Source: Leptidea sinapis (lineage: Eukaryota; Arthropoda; Insecta; Lepidoptera; Pieridae). Taken from it: 64,000 nucleotides of DNA. Each line of letters opens with the position of its first letter. Position 1 is the stretch's first letter. The DNA lies in the NCBI RefSeq assembly GCF_905404315.1, contig NC_066265.1:29784501-29848500 (forward strand). The letters run 5' to 3'. The position numbers were made by a program, and so were the translations under genes. Positions 42,990 through 53,680 of the stretch are shown here, in pieces. The notes beneath the pieces were generated by a model that made no database searches, was not told the origin of the DNA, and saw only the letters and a list, made by a program, of their open reading frames with translations.

Positions 42990-43190
42990 TGTGACAGAAA
43001 AGTCAACGATAGTTACGATTTTATATCTCAAGCAGGCCACAACCGGAGTTAGACTGAATAGTGGTAATGGCCGTAAGTCGTATCGGTTCAGGAAAACTGC
43101 AGCCAGTGAATGATTCCACAAAGTGGCTGTGAATGGCAAAAAGTTATTCACAAGCTGTAAAAAAAGGAATATAATTGCCTTAAATGCATC
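42990..43190 (-). pseudogene. LINE C-terminal fragment
   Basis: The minus strand reads NNFLPFTATLWNHSLAAVFL NRYDL, resembling the LTxxLWNxLPxxVFP block near the end of jockey/R1-like LINE proteins. It is too short and diverged to assign. Confidence 0.45.
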
Positions 43191-43753
43191 AACACTGAAA
43201 AACTTTTTCAAACATATTTTTTTTAAAACTTTAATTTTTTCCTGCAGACCGTTGAAGAGTTTTTTGAAATTGCAATAAGGGACGAGACGAGCAGGACGTG
43301 TGTTTTGTGTGAAATAAAAAAAATAAAAAAAACACATCATTGTGCTTTCTCTGTTGCATAGCTCTTCTGGCTTTTTCCTGCTGCAAACTTCAGGCTTGAA
43401 CAGCACGATTCAATTATATATGCCATAAAGCAACACAACAGTGGTTTTTAATGAAATTTTCCTACATACAACTAAGCCCTGGAACGAACTTCGTGTCTTC
43501 GGGACGATACTTTTATGAATATTGTCATAGTACACTCTGGGTGTATCTATAACTTCCATAATGTTTGGCAAACTTATCATAATTTTTCTTTAAAGCTGTC
43601 GCAGAAAAATTATAATTTTTGTAACTTCTACTATTGCATTCTGGTAAGCACCGGTGAAGTTTTAATGTTGTATAATGTTAATAATGTTGTAAGTCTAAAT
43701 GAACATGGTGGTATTATACCACTCTAGCTCGTTTTGGTTTTCTTTTCATTTTT

Positions 43754-44050
43754 TATGACAATAAGGGACGAGACGAGCAGGACGTTCAGCTGAGAGTAAT
43801 TGATACGCCCTGCCCTTTTGGGCGTGCAGTGCCTTGAAAAAACCAAAAATTTTGAGCGGCACTACAATTACGCTTGTCACCTCGAGACAAAAGATGTTTA
43901 GTCTAATTTGCCCAATAATATCACTAGTTACGACGCCCTTCAGACTGAAGCACAATAAGGCTTACATTACTGCTTCACGGCAGAAATAGGCGCGGTTGTG
44001 GAAGCCATAATTTAGCCGGCATCCTGTGAAAACGATCCTCCCACTGGTAA
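43754..44050 (-). mobile_element. SINE-A copy in the left arm
   Basis: From TTTTTATGACAATAAGGGAC to GATCCTCCCACTGGTA in reverse complement. A second 26-bp scrap of the same tail (AATAAGGGACGAGACGAGCA) occurs at 43277-43302, just outside the left arm. Confidence 0.85.
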
Positions 44051-44524
44051 AGAGAACCGTTGAAGAGTTCTATCATGTGGAGCTGCTTAATGTTGAGTTG
44101 GATGTCCTTCCAGCTCATGCTTATGAGCTGAGCCAACACATAAAATATGACTTCAATCGGTTGAGGTTAACACAATCAAAGTGGAGTTGAAAGATTTGAC
44201 ATAAATAGATTAGTATTAGAAATACAAATATTTGCAAACGAAATCAAAGATTGTATAGAGGGGACGTGCTTCATAATACAATAACTACTGAAGAAAAGAA
44301 AACTGCGAAGGTCGAAGACGTTGACGTGGAAAAGTTGGAATAAAAAGTAAAGAAAGCTATGTATTTGACAGGTCAACACGAGAATTGCTCAGAGTTCACG
44401 ATGGAGCCATAGGCTGTGTTGCAGATAGACGGAGCTGCTGAGAAAAAAAATTCAAAATTTACGTTCGTAAGAAACTTTTTGGTATAAATAATTTTATAAT
44501 AATACATAAAACTTCGCCAGTGAA
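44051..44524 (+). other. Loop of the inverted repeat with a short readable frame
   Basis: 44062-44190 reads RTVEEFYHVELLNVELDVLP, AHAYELSQHIKYDFNRLRL, QSKWS before a stop. A later stretch in another frame gives TEEKKTAKVEDVDVEKLE and KAMYLTGQHENCSEFTMEP. The amino-acid mix is coding-like, so this may be a captured gene fragment. I do not recognise the protein. Confidence 0.3.
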
Positions 44525-44527
44525 AGG

Positions 44528-44796
44528 CTCCCTTGGACAGGATGCCGGCTAGATTATGAGTACCACAACGGCGCCTATTTCTAATGTGTTTTTGGTCTGA
44601 AGGGCGCCGTAGCTAGTGAAATTACTAGGCAAATGAGACTTAACATATTAAGTCTCAGGGTGACGAGCGCAATTGTAGTGCTGCTCAGAATTTTTGGGTT
44701 TTCCAAGAATCCATTGTAATTACGTTGTGATGGACCGGGCGTATCACTTACCATCAGCTGAACGTCCAGCTCGTCTCGTCCCTTATTGTCATAAAA
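44528..44796 (+). mobile_element. SINE-A copy in the right arm
   Basis: Starts GCCAGTGAAAGGCTCCC and ends GCTCGTCTCGTCCC, TTATTGTCATAAAAAA. Relative to the left-arm copy it lacks the TAATGCTTACATTA hairpin region. Confidence 0.85.
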
Positions 44797-45248
44797 AATT
44801 AAAAGAAAACCAAAACGAGCTAGAGTGGTATAATACCACCATGTTCGTTTAGACTTAGACTTATACAACAAATTTTCTTCACCTCAAATGTGTTTGGAGT
44901 GCTCATCTTTTGTGTGAACATTAAAACTTCACCGGTGCTTACCAGAATTCAATAGTAGAAGTTACAAAAATTATAATTTTTCTGCGACAGCTTTAAAGAA
45001 AAATTATGATAAGTTTGCCAAACATTATGAAAGTTATAGATACACCCAGAGTGTACTATGACAATATTCATAAAAGTATCATCTCGACTCGAAGTTTGCT
45101 CCAGAGCTTAGTTGTATGTAGGAAAATTTCTTTAAAAACCACTGTTGTGTTGCTTTATGACATAAATAATTGAATCGTGCTGTTCAAGCCTGAAGTTTGC
45201 AGCAGGAAAAAGCCTGAAGAGCTATGAAACAGAGAAAGCACAATGATG

Positions 45249-45524
45249 CCATGTTGGCGATCAGATTCCTCCAGCTAAGTGAATGTACAGCAGTCAGCAA
45301 AGAAAGAAAAAAAATCTACATGTAGTTAGCAAATTATAATAAGAATCTCAATAAATATCTTAGAAATTGGATTATACCATCATTTGAAAAGAAATAAATA
45401 CTTCAGGTCTGACGAGAACAACATAAACACAAATACTGCTCATTGGCAGCGGAAAAATGCAGGAGGTGGTGAGGTCTCTCTAGCCTAAGCAAAGATTGCT
45501 CCCGCCGGTACAAATCACATCTCC
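45249..45524. other. Unassigned stretch
   Basis: No recognisable gene or repeat. Confidence 0.4.
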
Positions 45525-45775
45525 TGCATAAAAAGGCATAAAAGGCATTTATTTTCTCAAAATTGATTCTTTTATAATTCTTTTTTATGCCATTTCTCAT
45601 ATACTAGATACTGTTACCGCTTCGGAAACAAATGGCGCTCTGGAGAGAGAATAAACCGCGCAAGAAACTATCCCAGCATTCTATTTTTGCGCTCTTTTTA
45701 ATGAAATATACAATATTGTACTGTCATTGCAATTGCTATAAAATAATCATAATCTAGTCCCAGGCTGTCCTTTTG
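45525..45775 (-). repeat. LINE-C 3' UTR with octamer tail
   Basis: The sense (minus) strand reads ACAGCCTGGGACTAGATTAT (end of the ORF and its TAG), AGAATGCTGGGATAGTTTCT, TTTTGAGAAAATAAATGCC, then TTTTATGCC repeats. It matches 17310-17560 in reverse. Confidence 0.8.
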
Positions 45776-46076
45776 ATTTCCATTGTGTTCTTTTAAATTT
45801 AACTTGTGACAATTTTAGAAGCTCTGTCGTTGAGTCGCTATGTCTATGGACACAGATAGCCGTCACCCTTAGGGCACACATGACGTTTATTTTGCGCCCG
45901 GTGTTTATACACAGTGGGGTAAAGCATTTGATGTAAGTACCACTTAACCACTCCACGATTGTTAACCTTTCACTTCACATACAAAATGTAATATGGAACG
46001 TTTAGCGACATGTGCCCATTGTTATTGTAACAGGTTAAATAATGACCCTCCTTCACAAATCTCTTTGTATTAGGTA
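45776..46076. other. Unassigned stretch
   Basis: No recognisable feature. Confidence 0.4.
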
Positions 46077-46412
46077 CTAGCTGACGCGGCAAACGTTGTT
46101 TTGCCAAATAAATTATTTTTAGAGTTAGATCGTTTCTTGAACATTGCAACATTACATTATTTTCCTAAAATAAAAGAATTTTTGTAAGGTAATCGTAAGC
46201 CTAAGTTACTGTTTATTACATCAGCTACCTGCCAATAAAAGTCCCGTCAAAATCAGTCCAGCCATTTCAGAGATTAGCCGGAACAAACAGAGAGACAAAA
46301 ATTGTAAAAAAAAATATTTTGGTGTATATATACATGTAGTAAAAAGCGGTTATTTCAACATTACAAACAGACACTCCAAATTTCTTTATATATGTTGTAT
46401 ATAATGTATAGA
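46077..46412 (-). mobile_element. Non-autonomous Helitron, family N3 copy 1
   Basis: On the minus strand it starts TCTATACATTATATACAAC and ends with the hairpin GGCAAA-ACAACG-TTTGCC, then GCGTCAG and CTAG. Homologous to 49517-49858 over its length, including GTCCAGCCATTTCAGAGATT in complement. No frame. Confidence 0.85.
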
Positions 46413-46721
46413 TTATAAAGAGTGTGAAAATAGTTGAAACTTTACTCCTAAATAAACATAGTAAATGTTTACCATATTTCTCAAAATGTATGCTTTTATT
46501 TTATGTCACCCCCTATTTTTACATCAATTATAACTAGAATGTAATTATAACTTTAATCGCTTTAATCGTTTAATAACTTTTAACTGACTAAGAAAATAAG
46601 AATGTTATCGGATAGTATATATTCTATTTTTTTTATCCCAGAATCCGTATTTTTTTTGAAACCAAACAAATTATAATTTGATGATGAAGTACCGAGGGTT
46701 TTGAGCTTTTATAAACGCATA
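46413..46721. other. Unassigned AT-rich stretch
   Basis: No recognisable feature. Confidence 0.4.
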
Positions 46722-46790
46722 TAATGTGCAAGCATTATTGTGATACTGTTTAAAGGGCTACCTAGTAATATAACTGGGCTAATCAGTCTG
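46722..46790 (+). repeat. SINE-A fragment
   Basis: ATAATGTGCAAGCATTATTG, TTTAAAGGGCTACCTAGTAA and TAACTGGGCTAAT follow the middle of SINE-A in sense orientation. It directly abuts an antisense copy, forming a small inverted pair. Confidence 0.6.
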
Positions 46791-46794
46791 TCTG

Positions 46795-47101
46795 GCAACA
46801 ACAAGGGACGAGACGAGCAGCTCGTTTAGCTGATGGTAATTGATAAGCCCTGCCCATTATAGTGAAATGCCGCTCAAGATTCTTGAAAAACACAAAAATC
46901 CTAAGCGGTACCACAATTGCGTCACCTTGAGACAAAAATGGTAAGTCTCATTTGCCCAGTAATTTCACTAGCTATTACCCCTCACCCCTCAGACCGAAAC
47001 ACAGTAATGCTTACACATTACTGCTTCACGGCGGAAATAGGCGACGTTGTGGTACCCACAATGTAGACGGCCACCCTGTGCAAAGGAGCCTCCCACTGGT
47101 G
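46795..47101 (-). mobile_element. SINE-A copy, near full length
   Basis: From AACAACAAGGGACGAGACGA to GAGCCTCCCACTGGT in reverse complement; a few small deletions near the CGTCACC region. Confidence 0.85.
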
Positions 47102-47329
47102 AGCATAGAGGTTTGACCTTTGCTCGTTTGTACTCCCGATTAATCTCTCTGATTTATAGAATAATTAATCGCCGGGCAGGGCTTGACATGCTCGCGAACG
47201 GGCGCTTCTTGTGTTGCCTTCTCAGTGACAATTAATTTCATACCACTTCTTTTCATTAAAGCTCAACTTTTCCGAATTTGTGATAAAGTCTTTGACATTT
47301 ATAAGTATCATTTTGACCTAAGTGCGCTT

Positions 47330-47535
47330 TGGCACTACATCCGATCCGAATCATGTCCGGTGTAGGTGCGGTGTAGTCGTATAACTATTTATAACGGTTG
47401 ACGGAAAGAAATCGTATGACAGAAGCCGGATCTAGTCCTTTAATACCATAGAAATAGTTCTACAACTACTTCGGACCGTGTTTTCACGGATACGGATCGG
47501 GTTCGGATTGGACGTATTGCGATAGTGCTCTAAGT
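47330..47535. mobile_element. Possible TIR element with CACTA-like ends
   Basis: GGCACTACATCCGATCCGAA on the left is imperfectly complementary to the right end (reverse complement GAGCACTATCGCAATACG, TCCAATCCGAACCCGATCC). Subterminal short repeats (CCGATCC, CCGAATC) occur on both sides. No target duplication was found. Confidence 0.35.
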
Positions 47536-47814
47536 GTATAAATGATTTTTCTTTCCTTAATAATGTTAATTAGCCTTAAATTCTCTTGCTGTTAGACAAG
47601 CGGTAAAAACAGACAAGGAATATTAGTTTAGAGTGAGTGACATGCTACGTCTTACACTCGCGATTTGTATGACACTTTGTGTTAGTGTGCGGGCATTGTT
47701 TCACAATAGAGGTTAATTCTATACTAATTTTTTTTTGGATGTTATCACAGCTGTCATCTAAGTAATTAACTAATACAGAATGTAATATATACATTTGGCT
47801 TTGGCTTTGGCGTT

Positions 47815-47975
47815 AATCAAATCAAATCAAAATCACTTTATTCATGTAGATCACGGAAATGACACTTATGAATGTCAAAAAAATATTTTTCTTTTTGAAT
47901 CTTCGTAAAGGGTTGAGCTAATGAGAAGAAGTAGCAAGAAACTCATTGCCACTCTTTTATATCAAGATTTATATG
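47815..47975 (-). repeat. LINE-H 3' UTR, best copy
   Basis: AAATCAAATCAAAATCACTT, TATTCATGTAGATCACGGAA, ATGACACTTATGAATGTC, then GGGTTGAGCTAATGAGAAGA, AGTAGCAAGAAACTCATTG. In sense it ends with AATAAAGTGATTTTGATTTG. Confidence 0.78.
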
Positions 47976-48789
47976 TATAAGATAGGATTCTATTTAATGT
48001 TATCGACTCTCTCTGCTTTTTATCTCAGAAACTATGTTCCGTTACGATCGAGTAATCCATGAAACTACATCTGTTTCAGATATACATATTAAGTGCATTG
48101 CCTTTGATCATATCGAGAATTATTGTGAGGTTATTGATATGAGCAGTGATTATAATTACAGATGATTTATGTCTGTCATTGTTCATTTAATTATAAATTG
48201 GATACTTAGATTAAGGATTGGTCTCCGCAGCGGATATTCCGTTCTACCTAAGAACAATAGTTTTTTATAACGGCAACTTTATATTGTATTGTGTATTGGC
48301 TATTTGTAAAGAAAGATGCTTGGCATCTTGACACCCAATGGCATCTTTCAAATTTTGTAACTTATATTTGCTTCGTGTTATTTTACATTGAAATTAATAA
48401 AATACAAAATACTTACTGATGTTATGTGATCCCAGTGTCTTCTTATTTCTTGTAGTATTATTTTACAAAGTTTTACTACGCAACCCGGCATTTAAGTTTC
48501 AATTATTAGCAAAGTTTAACAGAACATGACGTGGCACGTCAACGTCACAGATTGTTCGAGACTGACTAGAGCACAACCACTTGGACGTACTATTCGTTGC
48601 CGCACTTTGCGACTACGCAAGCGGTATCTAGAAGGATCGAAGCGGAGACCAAGCCTTGATCTAAGCTTAAAACATATCCGATCATGTATTTAAGCTAAAA
48701 GCACGACAATGGAAATAACAAATAAGGAACTTATACAAAATGGCGTGGCCACTAATATTGTCAGAGGGAATCAATGACCTACCTACCCA
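47976..48789. other. Unassigned stretch
   Basis: No gene is recognised. A CpG-richer patch lies around 48525-48640. Confidence 0.4.
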
Positions 48790-49050
48790 ATCTATCATTG
48801 GGAGGCTCTTTTGCACAGGCTGCCGGCTAAATTATAGGTACCCCAACGGCGCCTATTTCTGCCGTTAAGCAGTACTGTGTAAACATAAATGTGTTTTGGT
48901 CTAAAGGGCGCCGTAGATTACTGGGCAAATGAGACTTAACAACTTATGTCTTAAGGTGAGGAGCGCAATTGTAGTGGCGCTCAGAGTTTTTGGGTTTTTC
49001 AAGAATCCTGAGCGACACTGCATTGCTATAGGCAGGGCGTTTATGTACAT
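48790..49050 (+). mobile_element. SINE-A copy, 3'-truncated
   Basis: Starts TATCATTGGGAGGCTCTT and continues through CTGAGCGACACTGCATTG; it breaks off after GGCAGGGCG with no tail. Confidence 0.8.
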
Positions 49051-49516
49051 AGAACGTCATTGGAGGGAATGCATAGATCTTATTAATTATTGGCTTAAAA
49101 ACTTTTGGGACGCCGATTTGTGGGATCTAAATTAATACTCATGTATAAGTAATTAATAAGTGATTATTTTATATTTTTAATATTATAAATAGTTACTTTA
49201 TGAAAACGGCAAAAGAAAAGACTTTGGTAAGAGAATCAAATCTTTTGCCAAAATCAAAAGTCTAAGTTAGGTTCATACATAAATAAATATCCGTGAAGCC
49301 AGCCGCAGGCCTAATAAAATATTTATATAATTGTAATAAATAACACATAAAATTTAACATTATTTTTATCTTACAAGATACATTAAATAAAAGATAAAAA
49401 AAATATATATTTTTTGTATGCAAATTTTGTTGCAAATATAATATATGTTTTTTAATGTCTTGTTCAAATTAACTTTCCAGTCCCCATCATCATCTTATCT
49501 ATAATTAATCTATACA
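49051..49516. other. Unassigned AT-rich stretch
   Basis: No recognisable feature. Confidence 0.4.
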
Positions 49517-49858
49517 TCTATACATATAAATAAAATTGGAGTGTCTGTTTGTAATATGTAAGTAACCGTTTTTTACAACGATTGTATATGAATATATACG
49601 GTACACCAAAATAACATTTTTTACAATTTTTGTCTGTCTGTCTGTCTGTTTGTTCCGGCTAATCTCTGAAATGGCTGGACCGATTTTTACGGGACTTTTA
49701 TTGGCAGGTAGCTAATGTAATAAGGAGTTACTTAGGCTACTTTTATTTTAGAGAAATTCTTGTATTTTAGAAAAAAATAATAATGTTGCAATGTCCAAGA
49801 AACGGTCTAACTCTAAAAATAATTTATATGGAAAAACAACGTTTGCCGAGTCAGCTAG
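49517..49858 (+). mobile_element. Non-autonomous Helitron, family N3 copy 2
   Basis: Starts TCTATACATATAAATAAAAT and carries an internal (GTCT)n run (about 49628-49645). The 3' end GGAAAAACAACGTTTGCC (hairpin with one mismatch) is followed by GAGTCAG and CTAG with host T. Confidence 0.85.
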
Positions 49859-50048
49859 TATTAAATAGAATCGCAGTTATATATTTTTGAATGTCTATTT
49901 AGCGCTTTTTATCCATTATAAAAGTTTGGTTTACAATAATTAGCTTTTAACTACTAAGCTACCTACTGTGAACTTATTTAAATAGTCCTTTATTGCTACC
50001 AACCCCTTATGTTTGATATCATTTTTTGCTCGCTCTTTATGTACACTC

Positions 50049-50430
50049 TTCACCTGTATGTACGTTTGTTTGTAACAACTCATTTGGGCGCGATTGTGAC
50101 CCACTTAAAACGGCCAGATTTCGTTTAAACTTCGTAGACTTATCGAGGACTGGTGACAGTACATTAATATGATAAAATTTTTCTATTTTTGTAAGATTTT
50201 TGTTAATTTATATAATTTTCGTTTATCGTCTATATGGCAGGAATTGATGTAAATTTGGAAATTTTAACCATTATCTTTAACCGATTTATATAATATTAGG
50301 AAGTTTTCAAAAATACCAACGAGAATTTTTAATTGCACAATTCAAATTAAGTGCAAGTTTAAAAAAACTAAATAACTAAAAATTCTATAAAAAGCGTGTT
50401 TTTTAGTTTTTTTTTAATATTCTGTATCGC
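50049..50430. repeat. Interspersed repeat family E, copy 3 (longest)
   Basis: CTTCACCTGTATGTACGTTT, CCACTTAAAACGGCCAGATT and TTATCGAGGACTGGTGACAG match copies 1 and 2. It continues to a T-rich end near GCGTGTTTTTTAGTTTTT, like copy 1. Confidence 0.7.
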
Positions 50431-51364
50431 TGATTTAAATTAGTTATCATTGCTTTAAATATAAATCATAAATAAATTGGGAAGAGTTCATCAAACAATG
50501 ATTGAATATAGTTTGGTTGAATATTGTGGGTGATTTCCCTCGAGGTAACCGCTAGCTATTCCATCACAGTATCAATAATCTGTATTTGTTCCCATGAACT
50601 ATAATGTTATTACTGTGAACAATAACCCTTGCTTTTGATTTTGTCTGCGTCACTCAAAGATTAGCTTCAATAGCAAAAGTGACATCAACTAGTTACTGAT
50701 TAGGTGTAATGCTGTCAGGGGCGTGCATTAGTCGTAGTTGAGCCTGGAGATTGCTTACCGTAGGTATTTAGGAAAATTTATGATTTCAATAGAAGTTTGG
50801 TTGTAAAATAATGGAACCTAAAACAAATTAACTTTAACACTATTACTACTACTGTTTATTTAGGTTGATAACGAGGGAGGCACTGCCTAATTGCCTATAT
50901 AATACGCACGCCTCTGATTACTGTTTGATTAGTAAAAAGCTTTTTTTTATTAAAAATAAAAATAATATTATAATATATATTTATATAAGCTATTAAAAAC
51001 ACAGTCCTCTGTGACAGAATAAAGTAATAAAATGAAAAGTAGAAGTTTTCATTAAGTTTTTATTTTCCGATGAGGAAATCGTGAAAGTGACAACCCTAGC
51101 AAAACTACAGCCTCGGGAGCCCCCGGCGTTGTGTTTGACGTAGTGTTAATATGATTAGCAAGGACTAACACAATCAGCGCTCCACTCCATAGCTCAGGTA
51201 ACAGATAACACGAAGGCAGTACAGATGAGGCGTTCAGTAAATATTCGTTATTTAGCTGATATAGGAGTGATTTAGACAGAGCACGGTGTTCGTTTGGACA
51301 ATATCATGTATTTTCAATGGTGTAAGGCCATGTGTAGATGCTTATTAAATACTCGGCTATTGTT
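50431..51364. other. Unassigned stretch
   Basis: No recognisable gene or repeat. Confidence 0.4.
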
Positions 51365-51650
51365 ACCGGCTAGATTATGGGTATCACCACGGCGCCTATT
51401 CCTGCCGTGAAGCAGTAATGTGTAAGCATTACTCTGTTTCGGTCTGAAGGGCGCCGTAGCTAGTAAAATTACTAGGCAAATGAGACGTAACAGCTTATGT
51501 CTCAAGGTGACGAGCGCAGTTGTAGTGCCGCTCAGGTTCGTCAATTTTTGGGTTTTTCAATCATTCTGAGCGGCACTGCATTGTAATGGGCAGAGCGTAT
51601 CAATTATCATCAGCTGAAAGTCCTGCTCGTCTCGTCCCTTATGTACATGA
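51365..51650 (+). mobile_element. SINE-A copy, 5' end shortened
   Basis: Begins TTACCGGCTAGATTATGGG, so the 5' start is fused to position ~35 of the family. A full body follows, and the tail CTGCTCGTCTCGTCCC, TTATGTACATGAAAAAAAA. Confidence 0.82.
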
Positions 51651-51748
51651 AAAAAAAATGTTTTCGGTCGTGCATCTTGTCAATACCAGTTATGTATCGG
51701 GATCGCGAAAAATATGCAGTGAAACGCGATGACAACTTAAGAAAATAA

Positions 51749-51935
51749 TACTACTATTATAAATGTGAATGTAAGTTTTTTTGTTACGCTTTTACGCCAG
51801 GGCTACAGAACCGATTTTGATGAAATTTTGTACTGCGATAGACTAGAGCTTAAAGGACATAGGCTACATTTTATCCTGGAAAAATCCATGGTTCGCACGG
51901 GATTTGTGAAAAACTGAAATCCACGTCGATGAACT
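51749..51935 (+). mobile_element. Helitron family N4, 5' end only
   Basis: TACTACTATTATAAATGTGA, TTGTTACGCTTTTACGCC and ACAGAACCGATTTTGATGAA form the 5' region of the N4 type, whose reversed counterpart lies at 56940-57029. No 3' hairpin follows. Confidence 0.65.
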
Positions 51936-52167
51936 ATAACTATACCAATAGTAGGTTTAGTTCGCCATACCAATCTTCCTCCAAATAAGATTCCTATAAT
52001 ATGTTGGGAACGGGAGAGAAAAACGGGAACCGGAACTAGAATAGGACATGAGATAATCATCAATTCCAAACTTGCTTATTATTTTTACAAATCTTACTAT
52101 ATTATATATTATTATACTTAGAAAATCTGTGCTTGGCAATGGAAACGTGTTCTACATAACGCGAAAA

Positions 52168-52452
52168 CATAAATGCATTAGAAAGATCTATTAATTAACT
52201 TAAGTTAAACATATCATGAACATATTTATTTTGTTTAAAGAAAAAATTTTTAAGAATAAAATGGAAAAAAGGAAAAACAGCTGTTCACCAGTTTTACAAA
52301 AATTTTTTTCTCAGACGAGGCATACTTCCACCTACATAAATGCATTTGAAATATCTATTAATTAACTTAAGTTAAACATATCATGAACATATTTATTTTA
52401 TTTAAAGAAAAATTTTTAAGAATAAAATGGAAAAAAGGAAAAACAGCTGTTC
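52168..52452 (+). repeat. Direct duplication of 119 bp with 47-bp spacer
   Basis: 52168-52286 (ACATAAATGCATTAGAAAGA to GGAAAAACAGCTGTTC) recurs at 52334-52452 with a few substitutions and a 1-2 bp length change. No element ends are seen, so it looks like a local segmental duplication. Confidence 0.9.
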
Positions 52453-53584
52453 CAACCCATAGGCTTATAAATATACTCGGGTATAGAATACCTGATAACC
52501 CGATAATACGTGGCCAATTTTGATTTGTCAATGTGTACGTTAGCTAGAATAATATTTAAAAAAAAAACTATGTTTAAAAAACCGACTTCAAAAACTAAAA
52601 AGTTTAAAATAACATAATAAAGATTAATTTTTATACACCTCTTATGCCTACCTTAAATTTTAATAAAATACTGTTTTTGTATGTGCTAGGTAAAATGAAA
52701 ATTACTGGACCAAACTATGTGAAAATGTTATAAAACTAAGTCTAATATAATCTACCACGTAAATGTAAAAAGTAAAAGTTTAAGGTAACATAAATTGTGT
52801 AATAGATAAAATAATAATTTCACAAAACACCAGAAATATTTTTGAGGTTTGGCTCAGAAATATTTATATTTACAATCAATTCTGAATATGAATTCCAATC
52901 AGTGGATCTTATTTATCTAATTTATATATAAAAAGGGCTTCTTTGTCACAAAGTCTTAAAAAATAGACCCCTTATATTATATTAATATTATGTTCAATTA
53001 TTTTTATACATATTGCTTTTATGTGTGTGGCTCTGTCTGCTTTTTATTTTGAATCTGCCTTTAATAACTGCTCAACATTGCAGCATCCATTATTTTGACA
53101 TGACGCATCATCTCTCATGACGTGATGTATTCGTACCATAACGCACCCACCAAGACCCGGGTAGCGCTTTGTTTATAAAGTTCGCTTTGCTTTTCATGAA
53201 AATTATCAAAATTTAATAAGATTTGTAGTATCTCGTATGATAACGAAAATATGCCTTAATTTCCCATCATATTATATGAATGGTATGTGGCTGAATAAGT
53301 CGATAAATCCGGTGCTAGAAAACCAAGCTATTTACAGACCACAGGGTCATCAATTAAGGTTGATATATATAAAAAATGACTCATCTCAGCCACCAGACAG
53401 AGCAACAATGGTTCGTGGTTATGAAGGACAGCGTCGACTACAAGGCTAGACGCCCGCGACGTCTGATTTCGAGTACGTGACATGCTGAAATACGAGTACC
53501 GATTCGCAATGGAACAAATCGGTACGAAAAGCTAGTTTTTAATCTGTGTGGTCACGAATCTATGGTTTTGGGCACTGTTTCCAT
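52453..53584. other. Mostly unassigned; one TIR-element end
   Basis: AACCGACTTCAAAAA at 52579-52593 is the terminus of the element seen at 17835-18348, here without a partner. The plus frame 53237-53449 shows no known motif. Confidence 0.4.
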
Positions 53585-53680
53585 GATAAATTTGGTCACT
53601 GCTTAGAACAAGATTTCAGCGGCTCGAGGTCGAAGTGTTGCTTAAAACAGACCATGTCGTCTAAAACTGAGAGAAAAAGA
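53585..53680 (-). pseudogene. Second maT-like mariner relic (scrap)
   Basis: GTGTTGCTTAAAACAGACCA and TGTCGTCTAAAACTGA align with GTGTCGTTTAGAGCAGGCCA and TGTCCACTAAAACTGA of the relic at 1035-1700, the part just C-terminal to the third catalytic Asp. Confidence 0.5.

Larger units (their letters stand above)
43335..45248. repeat. Long inverted repeat, arms ~716 and ~724 bp
   Basis: The left arm 43335-44050 and right arm 44525-45248 are reverse complements of each other from CATCATTGTGCTTTCTCTGT through TTTGCCAAACATTATG-type sequence to the distal end of a SINE-A in each arm. Divergence by eye is modest (scattered substitutions and small indels). The loop is 44051-44524. Because both arms include the same SINE-A at the same position, the inverted duplication happened after that insertion. 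The unique part of each arm (~430 bp) is unassigned. A read-through transcript could fold into a ~700-bp hairpin. Confidence 0.9.

Noticed and set aside
42918..43406. 162-codon minus-strand frame as a gene
   Set aside because: Rich in Phe/Leu/Ile, crosses from a LINE C-terminal scrap into the inverted-repeat arm, and is not maintained in the other arm.
46722..47101. Second hairpin-RNA candidate from adjacent opposite SINE-A copies
   Set aside because: The sense fragment is only ~70 bp and diverged, so any duplex would be short compared with 43335-45248.
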